DNA of 64,000 nucleotides from Vesta saturnalis (GCA_036346205.1 JARFJB010001980.1:801100-865099); one strand, 5' to 3'. Counted from the first letter of the stretch, positions 31,103 to 42,862 are shown. The notes: a model not told the origin generated them from the sequence alone. Translations and numbers: made by a program.

Positions 31103-31115
31103 CACCCTCCTAAAA
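31103..31115 (-). promoter_or_regulatory. Gypsy polypurine tract
   Basis: Minus-strand AGGAGGGTG directly before the 3' LTR, the expected plus-strand primer position. Confidence 0.6.
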
Positions 31116-32459
31116 TTTGGACTCGGAGATCACCAAAGCGGAGATTCCAAACACTAAGCTAATTAAAATATAAGCAATTTTAAAAAATAACAAGAAAATG
31201 TACGAAGAAGTACGGAAAATGTGGTGACGTTGGTCAGGAAAGACCCTCGCAACACCAAAAGCTAATGACGCGCTACCACCCGCACACGCCACTAGTCGAG
31301 AGTCAAGGACCCGAAACCTTAAATAAAGTAAAACTTTAACTGGTGGGGTTAGTGAAGCAAACCACCATCAGAAGAGCAAAATGAGTATCCAGTAAAAATT
31401 TGATTCTAAGGTAAAAACGAACGGAAACCGTAACCTACCATGACCTGAAGGGACAGTGGGCAGAGAACCCGGAAACGGTCATCGTGCAACTTCATAACAA
31501 ATCAAGGCTAAACGCCACTCTACTCGAGAGTATAAGTATTAAAAAAATCCTTGCGGACTAACAATAAATAATCGCGAGATTTGAGGTCGAGAGAGAGCGG
31601 TTCAATTACCCTACCCGGTGGTCTCAAACCAACCCTCCTAGGTACATAACACAACTACCACAGTCACGTTCGATAAGTAAGTCAAGATCGGTAAACCTAA
31701 GAAACGACTATTTTCATGGCAAATTAGCTCAGGATGCTTCGTCGTGGAGAACAAGAGAGCCACTCTACCCTTCGCGAGATTCAGGTTTCATGTTGTTCCA
31801 CAGTCATCGTCCAAGACTCAACATACCCTAACTAACACGCACATTTTATAAATAAATCGAAATCTAGGTGAGATAGCAAAGAGAAAGATGATGCACTCTT
31901 ACGAACACAACAACCCCCTCCTAAAACTACCAAAACGTCATAATCAGGAAGTGAACTAATCGAGGTTGACACGAGGCGAACCGAAGTCCTCAAACACCGT
32001 CCAAGAATAGTAACACTACACAAATCAGGAAAAATAAAATAATCAAATCAATCAAAAATAAAATGTATAGAAGCATTACTAGTTTTCTTATCCATGGTTA
32101 TGAGTTTTACACGTCAAATTAACGATCAGAGGTAAACTCAAAATAGTTATCTTCAATTGTACTATTGTAACAAAGCAAATTGTAAATCCAATAAAGGAAG
32201 ATAATCTGCCTGAGAACTAATGTCCCACAAAGTCGGAATTAAATCACACAATGGGATCTAAATATCAACCATCGTGCTAACAAATGTAAAAATAATTAAG
32301 TGGTTTGCAAAGCCACAACAATAAAAATAAAATAATGTGCGAAATAAGCACAAAATAAAATTATTTTGAAAAATTATCAAAATAATTAAAAATATAAATA
32401 AGAAAACCAGAATGTAAAAATACTAAAATCGAAAAATAATCAAAAAGAACACGAAAAAA
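31116..32459. other. Gypsy 3' non-coding region
   Basis: No envelope-like frame; short minus-strand frames (31110-31292, with one hydrophobic stretch, and 31832-32023) are not supported as genes. Confidence 0.6.
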
Positions 32460-35400
32460 AAATAACTAATGAGGTTTTAAATCCTTAACATGAAAAACAC
32501 CTAAGGGTTTATTATCAATAGGTGGCCAATCGGTACGTAGTTGGACCTACCACTTCAATAACTTTTGCTTCAACAAATTTTGGAGCTAACTTTTGACTAT
32601 AATTTTAGTCGCATCAGATAAAGTAAAATTCTTTTTCCAAACTAAATCGCCAACATTTAATCTCAACGGACGACGTCGCAAATTGTAAGATTTTGAATTT
32701 CTTTCGTAAGCTGCATGTAAATTTTGTTTAACATGTTTAAAAATGGGTGAAAGTTCATTTAAATCTTGAACTAATTGTTCACGGTTAGTAATAAATAAAT
32801 CATCCTCTTTGAAATCCTTTAGTCGACCATAAAAATCTCCAGAAATAGGAACTGTCCGACCAAACGCCAAAAGGAAGGTGAAAATTTCGTAGACTCATGA
32901 ACAGCGTTACGAATAGCGTGCGCAATTTTGTGAATTTCAACATCCCAATCCTTGTGATCATCTTGAATATAAGATCTAATTGCATACCTACTACTTTATT
33001 AACTCTCTCAACAAAATTTACTTGTGGATGATAACTTGCATTAAACCAAACGGATTGAACTTTGTAAGAACTCATTAAATTCTTAAATTGTGAACTTTTA
33101 AATTGAGGACCATTGTCCACCATACAAATTTGAGGAACACCGTATACTAGAAATACATAATTCCTAATATATTGACAAATTCTTTTAGCAGTAGCATTGC
33201 GCATAGGGTGACTCAAAGTAAATTTAGTAAACCAATCACAAATAACTAATAAAACTGTGTTTCCACTCTTCGATCTAGGAAAAGGACCCACTAAATCAAT
33301 AGAAATACATTGAAAAGGATAAGAAACATTTTCTCTTTACCCATAAAACCATAATGATTAAATTGTGAAGACTTGCTTCGGTTACAAACATTGCAATTCC
33401 TAATATATTTGGAAATAGCTGACTTCATTTTTGGCCAGTAATAAAATTCTTTAATTTTGAAAAGCTTTAAAACCCCAAAATGTGATGATGTAGGATCATC
33501 ATGAAATTTTCGTAAAATATCTTTCCTTAAAGATTTCGGAACAACTAATTTCCATTCCACTAAATTCGATTCGATGTTTAAATCATTAGAAATAAATTTG
33601 TAGAGTTTATCATCTTCAACTCTCCAATCAGGAAATAATTCAGGATTTTTAGAAACGTTGGCTAACATTTTCTTATACCAATCGTCTAAATCGACAACAG
33701 AAAATTCTAAAGAACTAACTTCCAAAGGTGCTCTAGAAAGTGCATCAGGAACTACATTTAATTTACCTTTACGATGAATAACTTCAAAATCAAATTGTTG
33801 AAGTTTAACACTCCATCTGGCTAATCTACCAGAAGGATCTTTTAAATTATTGAGCCAAATCAATGAATGATGATCAGTAATAACTTTAAAATGGGTATAT
33901 AAGGTCTAAACTTTTGAATACCAAAAATAACTGCAAGTAACTCGCGTTCTGTAATAGAATAATTTTGCTCGGTTTTGTTCAAAGTACGAGAACCATAGGC
34001 AATAACAACTTCCTCCTCTCCTACTCCTTGTGTTAATACACATCCAACTCCACAATTCGATGCATCACATTGTAAATAAAATGTTTTAGAAAAATCAGGG
34101 CTCGCTAAAATAGGAGCATTAACTAATAAAGATTTAATTTTTAAAATGAATCATTCGCTTCGTCATTCCATAAAACTTTCTGAGATTTCTTCTTACCTTT
34201 CAATAAATTATTAATCGGAGATAAAATAGTGGAAAAATCATGAATGAAACGTCGATACCAAGAACACATTCCAATAAAACGTTTAACTTCTGTAAAAGTA
34301 TGTGGTTGAGGAAATTCAGTAATAGCTTCCACCTTTGAAGGATCGGTGTGAAGACCATTCTTATCAGTAACAAAACCTAAATATGATAATCGAGGTTTAC
34401 AAAATTCACATTTATCTAAATTAATATTCAATTGGGCATCATAAAGCCTTTTAAAAACTTCTCTTAATATCGCAACATGTTCCTTGAATGTACTTGAAAA
34501 AATAATAATATCGTCTAAGTAAACAAAAACTGATTGAGATAAATCATGTCCTACAATGGAATCCATAAATCGCTGTAATGTACTGGGTGCGTTTGTAAGT
34601 CCCATGGGCATAACAGTATACTCAAATAATCCTCTACGTGGAACAGTAAAAGCAGTTTTTTCACAACTCTCAGCGTCTAAAGGTATTTGCCAAAAAGCTT
34701 TCTTTAAATCGATTGAAGTTAAATACCGAGCATCTCTTAATTTATCCAAAATATCGTTTAAAAATGGTAAGGTAAGCATCTTTTTTTGTAACAGAATTTA
34801 ATTTCTTAGCATCAAAACAAACTCTAAAATCTCCTGACTTCTTCTTAACTAAAACCATTGGAGAATTCCAAGGGAAGAACTGGGTTTAATAATTCCTTGC
34901 TCTAACATATCATCAATTTCTCTGTTCGCATGCTTCAACATAGCAGGAGATAATGGAAAATAACGTTGTTTAATTGGTACTGCATCACCAGTATTAATTG
35001 AATGAAAAACTTTATTTGTCTTACCTAACTTTGTAGTTGATAAGGTTTTAAAAGGTCAATAACTTGATTTAATTCAAAAACTTGATTATTATTAAGATCA
35101 TCAATACTCTTAATCATAGAAAAGTTGTCTCCGCAGAGTTTGCAACATAAGAATTTTCACCAAAATCAGCTTTAATTTCAAATAAACGACAAAAATCTAC
35201 CCCAAAGTAATTGCAGTAGTAATAAATTCAGAAACAATAACAGAAATAGTTTTAGTAATACCATTAATAGTCAAAGATAAATCAACACTCCCAAAATGGA
35301 TTGTGAAGAACCATCAGCAATAACCAATGATGAAAAAGGCGAATTCCTATTTAATTTTAAATCATATACAAAGCAGGCTTACCTAAAATTGTTACGGTAG

Positions 35401-35604
35401 CTCCACTATCTAATAAAGCAATAAAATTCTCATTAAAATCCTAACATTAATAAAAGGTCTAACATCATCATTCTTCTCAACAAATTTAGAACAATTTTTG
35501 AAGTTCCAAAAATTCCTTGACAGTAATCAACCACTCGTTAAAAACATGCTTGTCAGCCTCTGAAAAATCATAAGAAATGTGTCGACTAACGGAACACTTT
35601 CCAT
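32460..35604 (-). pseudogene. pol: Gypsy pol (protease, RT, RNase H, integrase), several frameshifts
   Basis: Protease active site LLDSGATVTILG at about 35385-35420. RT at 34141-34779 with LTSIDLKKAFWQIPL, FTVPRRGLFEYTVMPMGL and the catalytic VYLDDIII (about 34510). RNase H spans about 33870-34140. Integrase zinc domain at 33291-33863 (HDDPTSSHFGV ... CNVC), catalytic core at 32800-33291 (ICDWFTKF, MVDNGPQF, NFVERVNK) and a GPY/F-type end at 32460-32870 (LRRRPLRLNVGDLVWKK). Frame changes occur about every 0.5 kb, mostly at short homopolymers. Confidence 0.92.
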
Positions 35605-36965
35605 TTACAAGTTTTTTGAAAATTTACACCTCGGACAATTAGAAAAAGTAACATTGGAATAACCACATCTAAAACAAAAGATTCTATCGTCACCCTTATC
35701 ACAGGTGTGAAAGGTATGACCCAACTGTCTACATTTAAAGCATGTTGTTGAAGACTTAGCTGTATTAATTTTTGTTGCAGTAAAAGTAGAATTCATATTT
35801 TTTGGTTTAATACCTGAAAAATGGACTTTAGGTTTAATATTTTGTTTCACCGCCGAAGAAGGCTTATAATCAGAGTGTCTTTGTGAATCTGAATAAGAAT
35901 TAAATTTGAATTTAGAATTCTGAGCTTTCACTTGTAATTTTTTACACAAATCTACTAAATGAAAAATATCATTTACATTAACAAGGGCTAATTGAGTAGC
36001 AAACCAAGGTTGTAAATTTTTCATTATAATCCTTAATTGTTCACCTTCCGAAGGAGGAATCTCTAATTGAGAAAATAAATTAACCATTTCAGAAATAAAA
36101 AGGGTTGGAATTTCATCAAAAGCCTGTTTACGATTTTTAATATCATCTAACAAAACTTCGTCATGTCCTTCCGGTAAAAAGTCGCTTTTTAATTTAGTAA
36201 TAAGATCATCTCAAGTATGTAAAACGGTTTAATTGCCCTATACCAAACTAAACCTTTCCCTGCAAATAAATCAACACCTGATAAAAGCATCTCCTTCCTA
36301 GAAATATTTCGAGCAATCATTAGCTCCTCACATCTTTGAATAAATGTAAAAACTTCTTTCTCACTACCATTAAACTTTAAATTTAATTTATATACAGGAA
36401 CAGAACCTTTAGAAATTTGCAAGTTATTAATTAACGTGGAAAAATCTTCTGTAGGTATATTAACTGAAGTATTAACAGGGTCATTTTGTGACATCGAAAT
36501 ATTAGAAGTATCTAAATTTGAAACATCATTATTTAATTCAATATTTTCATTTACAGATACAATTAATTCTAACGATTCGTTACATAAGGTCAACAACTGA
36601 TCATGTAAATGTAAAAATTCATCATCAAACGTAATATAATTCAAGCGTTTCAATATATGCAATAATCGTGTGTGTAGCCTAAGATATTCGAATTTCGAGG
36701 GCTTATGTTTAAAAAGTTTAATTGAAGACTGAATATGATTGAACTTTTCCTTCAATAATTCCAATTCTACTGTTTGATTTATATCGCACTTTGGGTATGA
36801 ATCAAGTAAATTTGGATTGATCTTTTCTGCATTTAACAAACGTCTTAAGAGTTTACGCTTCTCTTCCACAATTAACCGTTCTGCTCCACTTACATTGCGA
36901 AATTGTAGTTCAATTAATAATTCATCACTATAAAGAACATCAACTAAATAATTTACAGTTGACAT
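35605..36965 (-). pseudogene. gag: Gypsy gag with zinc knuckle, one frameshift
   Basis: ATG 36965. First frame (36189-36965): helical N-terminus, then the capsid-type segment with KFNGSEKEVFTFIQRCEEL and AGKGLVWYRA. The frame is lost near 36205. The second frame (35605-36153) continues the capsid domain (DEIPTLFISEMVNLFSQLEI) and ends with a nucleocapsid knuckle CFKCRQLGHTFHTC of perfect CX2CX4HX4C type, followed by a second, degenerate one where the His is Val. It assembles the intracellular particle. Confidence 0.88.
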
Positions 36966-37243
36966 CGTAACATATTATATAACACACTCAATAAAGTTCA
37001 TTATATAAACACATAAAAAACCAAGCGTAACCTAAATCGTAACACTCCTTAAAATTCTGTAAACACTAAATAATCAAATCAAAAAATATAAACACAAGTA
37101 AGTATTAATAACTAGCATTGAAACATCAGCATAACCCTTTTTCTGGCCCCACAAAAATATTAACACAAATGTAATAAAAACAATAAATTTCAAGCTATAA
37201 AAATCAAAGTAAGTAATAAGAATCAATGTAATAAATTTCAAAG

Positions 37244-37261
37244 TCCCTGCTCGGGCGCCAA
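37244..37261 (-). promoter_or_regulatory. Gypsy primer-binding site
   Basis: Minus-strand TGGCGCCCGAGCAGGGAC two bases inside the 5' LTR. This closely resembles the classical tRNA-Lys primer-binding site (one position differs from the retroviral form I know), so tRNA-Lys is the probable primer. Confidence 0.8.
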
Positions 37262-37263
37262 AG

Positions 37264-38418
37264 TATAACCTAACTTGATTATATTATCGCCAAATGGTAA
37301 TAACAATAATGAAGTTAAAGTATAAAATAAAGTACCGTTGACTCATCAGTAGATTGAGATAGGAAGGGTTCAATTTACGCACCTGAAATACTGCCTGCGT
37401 TTCAATAGCTTCATTAGTTTACTTATGCCTAATTAATAAAAAATTATGTATTAAGTTTAGAATATAATTAAATGAATTCTCGGGCACCATGTTATCTTTG
37501 ACAGGAATAACAAAACCTATTTAATGAACTTTAAAAGCTTTCTAGTAATAACAAAAAATAACAATATGCAATTAAATTTATTTACCAAATTTATGGATAA
37601 TAAGGAGAGGAAAGAAAAAGGTTTTTTAAAGCTAAGCTTAAAACTAAAAAATTCACCACTATATAAATACCTCTGTATAACAATTTTCCAAACGACAGCT
37701 TCCAATGTTTAATATGGATAAGGAACGGTCAGCTAGAATGATAGCGTTTCACAACGTCCTTGCGAGTCTTGTAATAACGCGATCAATTATGTCTTTGTAG
37801 AAATTTTCAATCCAATAAACTTATTGTATTCTTGTTATTTGAATGAAGAGAAACTTGCGAAAATAAGTACTTAAGTAAAACTTGCCATTAAAAATTATTA
37901 AGTATACAAGGTAATTAATTAAAAAAGGGCGTACTTAAAAAGTAAGTACTTAAAAAATTGCATACTTGAAAAGTGTAAATTAACGTTCAAATTAACGTTC
38001 AAATTAACGTGCCTAAAAAACAAACAAATGCTTAGTTTAAACTATACTGAATTAAAAAAATAACTTACCACCAAAATTTTCTTGATGGCACGAATATAAA
38101 AAATTAATTAAAAATCATTCGTATTGCTGTTAACATTCAGCATTAACTGAATTACCAAAAGCTTTCAGAATAACTCAAGTGTAAAAGTTTTCTTGCGTTG
38201 CGCTGTTACATAATATAAATCCAATTTTTTTAAGAGAGGGAACTATTACTATTTATATAATATTACACCCAAAAGATTTGTTCTAGGAAATGCCAATTAA
38301 ATTGCCAGTTTTCAATTCTACATATTAATAATTAAAACTTTTCTAATATTATGCCAAATAAATTAATGATTTTAGATTAACGTATTTTTTAATACAACCA
38401 CAAAAAAAGGTTGTTACA
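37264..38418 (-). repeat. Gypsy 5' LTR (right copy)
   Basis: 1,155 bp. The inner terminal dinucleotide is mutated relative to the left copy (TATAACC against TGTAACC, plus-strand letters). Confidence 0.97.
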
Positions 38419-38422
38419 AACT

Positions 38423-40020
38423 GCTTGAACCCAAATCCCCCCATGTGGGAGTTACATTACAGGAAGGGGGGTTAACAGGAATCCGTTTTGAACTGTAGTA
38501 AATATTTTTATTGTTGCAATGCATGTTTCAAATATTGTTAATTATAAAATGTACTTCATCATTATTTCTCAAATGTTTGTACAATATCGATGTAGTTATA
38601 TTAATAAAACTTTATGAATCAATTAATAAAGTTAAATATTGACTTTTTTTTCTAAATTACAGTTTTAAAATTAATAAAAATTGGGTAAAATTCGTTATGA
38701 CAATTAACATATGAACGATTTGTTTATTATGATGATAATAGTTTCAAAGTGTTAGTCTAATTGCTATATTTTTGCATTCAGTTCGTTATTGGCCATTTTA
38801 TTGTAATGTGTTTAGCTTTGGTTTCGTTTTAGTTTAAAAAAGTGGAATTATACTACAAATCGGAATGAGAGCGCCATCTGTTGATAAATACGTTGATACA
38901 AACGAATGAAGAAATCTGTATGAACAGATGGTATAGTCGCGATGTACGTTTAGGAAATTTTAAACCACATGAATGTTACAAATGATTCGTACACAAGTTA
39001 AACGCGGCCCGACTTTACACGCGTGATTATGTAAAAGCAGATAGTTGAAAAACAAGATTTGTGTTTACTTGTGTTTACTTTAGTACAGGTATTAAACATA
39101 TAATTGTGATTTTCCTGCTTACTGGCAAAATCAATAAAAACACTTCTCTACATAATAATAAAACTACTTTATTTCCCACAGGAAAACGGAAATAAAATAC
39201 AAATGCATACATAAGGAAATGTTTAACTGGATATCATATATATAAAAACCAGTTTATGCAGAACTTTTAATGCATCTGATGACATGTACTTAATTATGTT
39301 TTGTCAGATTCTTAAATAACTTTTTATTTTCAACAATAATTACTTTTTTTAAACACGTTGTAAATAAAAACATGATTTCCCTTTTATTGCTTCTTCATTA
39401 TAAGTATACGCATACCATTACTTAAAATCGTTCAATAAGAAACGTATTTGTACCTCCACCACATACATGAATGAAAGGTCATCTCTCTGATTTCAAGTTT
39501 ACCAAAACCGGATATAGCCGATAATGAACTTATTTTTATATATTTAAACAACTTTGCTGTATACATAACATTAATTATAGGTTTAGAACTCTCATCGTGA
39601 ATATATATCTACATTCCTTTAGCTTTACGAATTAAAAACTAAAATTTAAAGACATTATTTGCATTTTTTATATAACAAATAATGTATTTATAGATTATAT
39701 ACGTGCTCTGCAAATACAGTGTTAACGAAATGATGTTATTCGTAATACGTATACGCTATTTAGTAATACCACACAATTTATTATTTACTAGTTACTAATT
39801 AGCTAAATGAAATTGTATTGTTTTTGCAATTCCTAGTAAATCAACTAATAAATATTGTTTACAACTTGTAATTCAATATTTGCCTGTTACAATGTATATG
39901 AAGGTTACCTGTCTAGACAACATCCCACCCTTTGTTTTTTAATACTCGTAGTTGATCTAGGTCACTGCCAGAGACCTGCAACCAATAGGAAAACAGATTC
40001 GCGCGTTTGAAGGTATTTTT
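38423..40020. other. Polinton right arm without a recognised gene
   Basis: AT-rich. Starts with the sequence that adjoined 29949 before the Gypsy insertion. No open frames of note. Confidence 0.5.
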
Positions 40021-40024
40021 CATG

Positions 40025-40033
40025 CTATATAAG
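40025..40033 (+). promoter_or_regulatory. TATA box upstream of the twin hairpins
   Basis: CTATATAAG in a locally GC-richer stretch that follows a CGCGCG-like word (40003 on). It lies about 105 bp before the first hairpin and 540 bp before the BIR fragment start on the same strand. Promoter role is inferred. Confidence 0.4.
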
Positions 40034-40129
40034 AGATGTATAAAACGCATTTAAGTTATGATCTCGAGTATTCCAAGTATTACACGTCGTTTAGTACGGA
40101 TTGGTGAGACTGCCGATCTGGCTCGAGAT

Positions 40130-40260
40130 CCAACACTTCCTTAGGGTTTGCAAATCTAACTTTGCAACCCTAAGGCCTTCTAAGCAGCATCCACTTCGAC
40201 CAACACTTCCTTGGGGTGTGCAAATCTAACTTTGCACCCCTAAGGCCTTCTGAGCACCTA
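40130..40260 (+). ncRNA. Two tandem 70-bp units, each a 15-bp stem-loop
   Basis: Unit starts 40130 and 40200. Stem 1: 40139-40154 with 40161-40175; stem 2: 40209-40224 with 40231-40245. Both have the loop TCTAAC and one bulged T. Between units, a T-A pair becomes G-C (40148/40167 versus 40218/40237) and an A-T pair becomes G-U (40143/40171 versus 40213/40241). Sequence change with kept pairing suggests the structure matters. RNA type unknown; the stem is too short for a usual microRNA precursor. Confidence 0.5.
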
Positions 40261-40282
40261 CTCCGTCGTCGGTAAGCATAAT

Positions 40283-40353
40283 GTACGAGTGTGTGAGTGT
40301 GAGTGTGAGTGTGAGTGTGTGTTTGAGTGTGTGAGTGTATGTTTGAGTGTGTG
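40283..40353. repeat. (GTGA)n/(GT)n-type microsatellite
   Basis: Degenerate GTGAGT and GTTTGAGTGT units. Confidence 0.9.
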
Positions 40354-40570
40354 AGAGCGCTGAACGGCTTGGTACCACCTGTCACACGGTGAATACTGGT
40401 GTTCCTCATGTTGAGCACCCCTAACACAACATTTTTGATGTGTACGATGACGACTATTTTATATATTATGTGATTAAGTATGTTATATTGACTCTTTATT
40501 TTTTTTTATGTATGTAGTGTATAGAATAATTATTTCCTGTCAGTCTAGAAGTGTGTTTATCGCTGCTAAC

Positions 40571-40699
40571 ATGTGTGACCTAAACTTTTCTAATCCTCAG
40601 TATTACAACTGTTTTGATAAAAGCTTACTAACGTATGTACTAAATCAGCATGTTTTATTCCTATACCAAATCATATATCTGAGTAATACATGTTTCTAA
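40571..40699 (+). pseudogene. Second BIR-gene 5' fragment at the right end
   Basis: The first 22 codons read MCDLNFSNPQYYNCFDKSLL plus TY, clearly homologous to the start of the left-end BIR protein (shared core PQYYNCFDK-LLTY). After TY the sequence diverges into unrelated codons and stops at 40699; the divergence point reads ACGTATGTA, which could be a splice donor. No BIR zinc residues follow before the TA repeat and terminal repeat. It points outward like the left copy. Confidence 0.65.
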
Positions 40700-40731
40700 A
40701 TATAATTTATATGTCTTTCTACATGATTTAA

Positions 40732-40733
<2 letters not shown>

Positions 40734-40783
<50 letters not shown>
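40734..40783. repeat. (TA)n microsatellite
   Basis: About 25 TA units near the Polinton right terminal repeat. Confidence 0.95.
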
Positions 40784-40786
<3 letters not shown>

Positions 40787-40908
40787 TTTATTTCTATGAA
40801 CAATTTGTACATGTCTCTCTTTCTATAAGAATTAAATATATACATATCGTTTTCTTTTATTTTGGTAAATAAAGTGAGGGTGAGCAAAAAACATACAAGT
40901 GGACAAAA

Positions 40909-41245
40909 AACATACAAGTGAGGTGGCCTTGGGTAAAAGTAGCATTTGGGTGGTCTTTGCAATACTGGTAAAGTAGGTTACAGTGATGGCCTTGTAGTAG
41001 TGGAACAGGAAAGCGGGCTTTGTGACCCTGGCTTTGTGGTGATGATATGTCACACGGATAGCCTTGTAGTAGTGGAACAGGAAAGCGGGGTTTGCGACCT
41101 TGGTTTTGTGTTAATGATATGTATTTAGGTCACACATTGCGCTTTTTTGACCTTGGTACGGTGGGGACCTTGGTTTTGTGGCAACCTTGGAAATGTGGGA
41201 CCTTGGAAATGTGGTGTGTTCTAGAAGTCTCCAATCTTACCTACT
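40909..41245 (-). repeat. Polinton terminal inverted repeat, right
   Basis: Inverted partner of 15108-15445. The inner edge is the string AACATACAAGTGAGG; just outside it an extra copy of AAAAAACATACAAGTG occurs in the internal sequence. Confidence 0.95.
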
Positions 41246-41251
41246 CATGAG
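41246..41251. repeat. Polinton target-site duplication, right
   Basis: CATGAG, identical to 15102-15107, directly after the terminal CCTACT of the element. Confidence 0.95.
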
Positions 41252-42259
41252 CGTAGCATTTTTACTCCGTTTTGGAATATAGGAAACTATCGATGTGTCC
41301 TTGGTAAAGTAAAATTCTGAAGAAAGAACTTCTTTTCTGTTGCAGGCCAATGCGGCTGGCAATTCAACCTATTTTTCTTTTTAATAGGATCTACCCCAGA
41401 TCGTACGAGGTAAAAAAATTATCACACGTTACGTTGTGACCTTTTAGACCATAAGTAAGATCTAGCACAACTCCTTTCCCTTGACCTCTCTCTGAAGCTT
41501 TACCTTTTCCCCGAGGTAAACTTGCATGTTATATGCATATGCAGTTACAGAATCGCATAAAGTTCAAATACTGACTCCGTATTTAACAAGATTATTCGCG
41601 ATGTACTGTCTAAAAGGACAGCGGCCTCTAAAAAGTACCAGTTGCTCATCTACAGTTACATTTTCGTGAACATTATAGAGCTTAGGTAGAATTGGAACCT
41701 ATTTATCCCACAAGTCCCGTATGGGAGCTAATTTATTAGTTTGACGTCGTCGTGGTTTGAGCGTTTTATCGTAAAAGTAAATTATTCGTGCAATTAAGTG
41801 AAATCGTTGTAGAAACATCGTTGCTCTGAATATTGGACGACCTACATTTCCATCCCACAGACTGGCTGTTGCGTTTCCATGAGATTTATACACTCCAGCT
41901 AGAAGCAGTAGGCCAAAATATGCTTCTAGTTTAACTAATGTTAGTTCTTGAAACGTGTCGCCACAAAGTTTTTGCCTTCTGAATTTGACATTTTCAAAAT
42001 TAGGTTAACAATTTTGAGTATGAAATATATTGTTGGCCTAGGAATCAACGAAATAATATTTGCTGCTGGTAACTTTCCCAATTGATGAGTGATTGTCCGT
42101 ATCAGCTTCATCTGAAATCGTAGCTTCCACTTCATCATCCGATTCGCTATTATATATTTCTGTTTCGGACAAATGGTTTTCTACTTCTTCAGAAGCATTA
42201 GAATCACAATCAGAAACATACAAAGGTTTTTCAAGTTCACTATCCGTAAGCACTCTCAC
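41246..42259 (-). pseudogene. piggyBac transposase, N-terminal half
   Basis: An acidic N-terminus (42038-42259, Asp/Glu/Ser-rich) is followed after a break by 41699-41893, which has SLWDGNVGRPIFRATM and KLAPIRDLWDK, the start of DDE_Tnp_1_7. Next comes TVDEQLVLFRGRCPFRQYI near 41620-41675 with a catalytic Asp, and finally SSEFYFTKDTSIVSYIPKRS up to the Polinton edge. The family cuts and pastes at TTAA; this copy cannot. Confidence 0.9.
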
Positions 42260-42704
42260 TACACATTTTCAATAATAAAAAAAATTAAATTGTTTGGTAT
42301 TTCTTATTAGAGTATAGCACCAAACTTGATATTTACTACGAAACTAACACGCGAAGTCACAGACAAGTCTCAACGGGAATAAACTTTTTTATAGGTACGT
42401 AAATAACGAAAGCAATATGCGCAATAATGCGGCAATATTATCTAAGTTATTTATATTTATGAAAATAAAACAAAACTAATAAAATACATTCGTCTATGAT
42501 AATAATCTGCTTCTCGTTCTTCTAATTTGAACCGCACAAATAACCGGATCATATAGAACCAAAAACAGTGAATGTAGCAAATGCATTTAAAAAAAACTAA
42601 TTATAATTTTATCTAGTTACACCATAATTAGGGTAATGAAATAAAGGTCAGGCAGTGCCAACGAAATATTTAAATAAATTAACGAATTATGCACATTAGA
42701 AGAA

Positions 42705-42742
42705 CACGATTGGATCATATTGATCCGAACACAATAGGAGGG
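42705..42742 (-). repeat. piggyBac element 2, right terminal repeat
   Basis: Reverse complement of the left tip (AACACAATAGGAGGG) next to TTAA, preceded by the palindrome GGATCATATTGATCC. Confidence 0.9.
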
Positions 42743-42862
42743 TTAAAAGAGGTTTTAGATTATAAAGTGGCGTAACAATGAATTAAGATGATCGTTGACC
42801 GGTCAGCTGTTTGCTTTTTGCATACGACAGTTTTGCGAGTAATCGCAATTTTGTTGAAGTTG

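Larger units (their letters stand above)
29954..38418 (-). mobile_element. Ty3/Gypsy LTR retrotransposon inside the Polinton
   Basis: 8,465 bp on the minus strand, flanked by AACT duplications (29950-29953 and 38419-38422). LTRs begin TGTAAC and end GTTACA. Primer site, gag with a zinc knuckle, protease, RT, RNase H and integrase (in the Gypsy order RT-RH-IN) are all visible. No envelope gene: about 1.4 kb between pol and the 3' LTR is non-coding. LTRs differ by about four transitions and nine homopolymer lengths, so it inserted recently. Confidence 0.97.
15108..41245. mobile_element. Maverick/Polinton virus-like DNA transposon
   Basis: Termini AGTAGGTAAG and CTTACCTACT, 6-bp target duplication, ~338-bp inverted repeats, and the full marker gene set: retroviral-type integrase with chromodomain, protein-primed DNA polymerase B, packaging ATPase, adenain-like cysteine protease, and major and minor jelly-roll capsid proteins. 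It spans 26,138 bp here, of which 8,465 bp are an inserted Gypsy element, so about 17.7 kb is native. Genes form strand-consistent blocks with short spacers. The copy is young by its near-identical inverted repeats, but several genes are broken. Confidence 0.97.
14351..42742 (-). mobile_element. piggyBac-like element 2, split by a Polinton
   Basis: TTAA on both sides (14347-14350, 42743-42746). Both tips read CCCTCCTATTGTGTT inward and carry a subterminal palindrome (CGGGTCATTATGACCCG at left, GGATCATATTGATCC at right). With the inserted Polinton and its 6-bp duplication removed, the element is 2248 bp, a normal piggyBac size. One transposase is encoded on the minus strand; the Polinton cuts it in the conserved segment before STMHHD. 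Confidence 0.93.

Noticed and set aside
31103..32459. Envelope gene in the Gypsy element
   Set aside because: No long frame, signal peptide or fusion-type segment between pol and the 3' LTR.
40170..40427. 85-codon minus frame rich in Thr-His
   Set aside because: It translates the GTGAGT-type microsatellite.
15108..41245. Intact, autonomous Polinton
   Set aside because: As written, integrase, ATPase and polymerase are all broken and the unit is split by a Gypsy element; only verified reads could reopen this.
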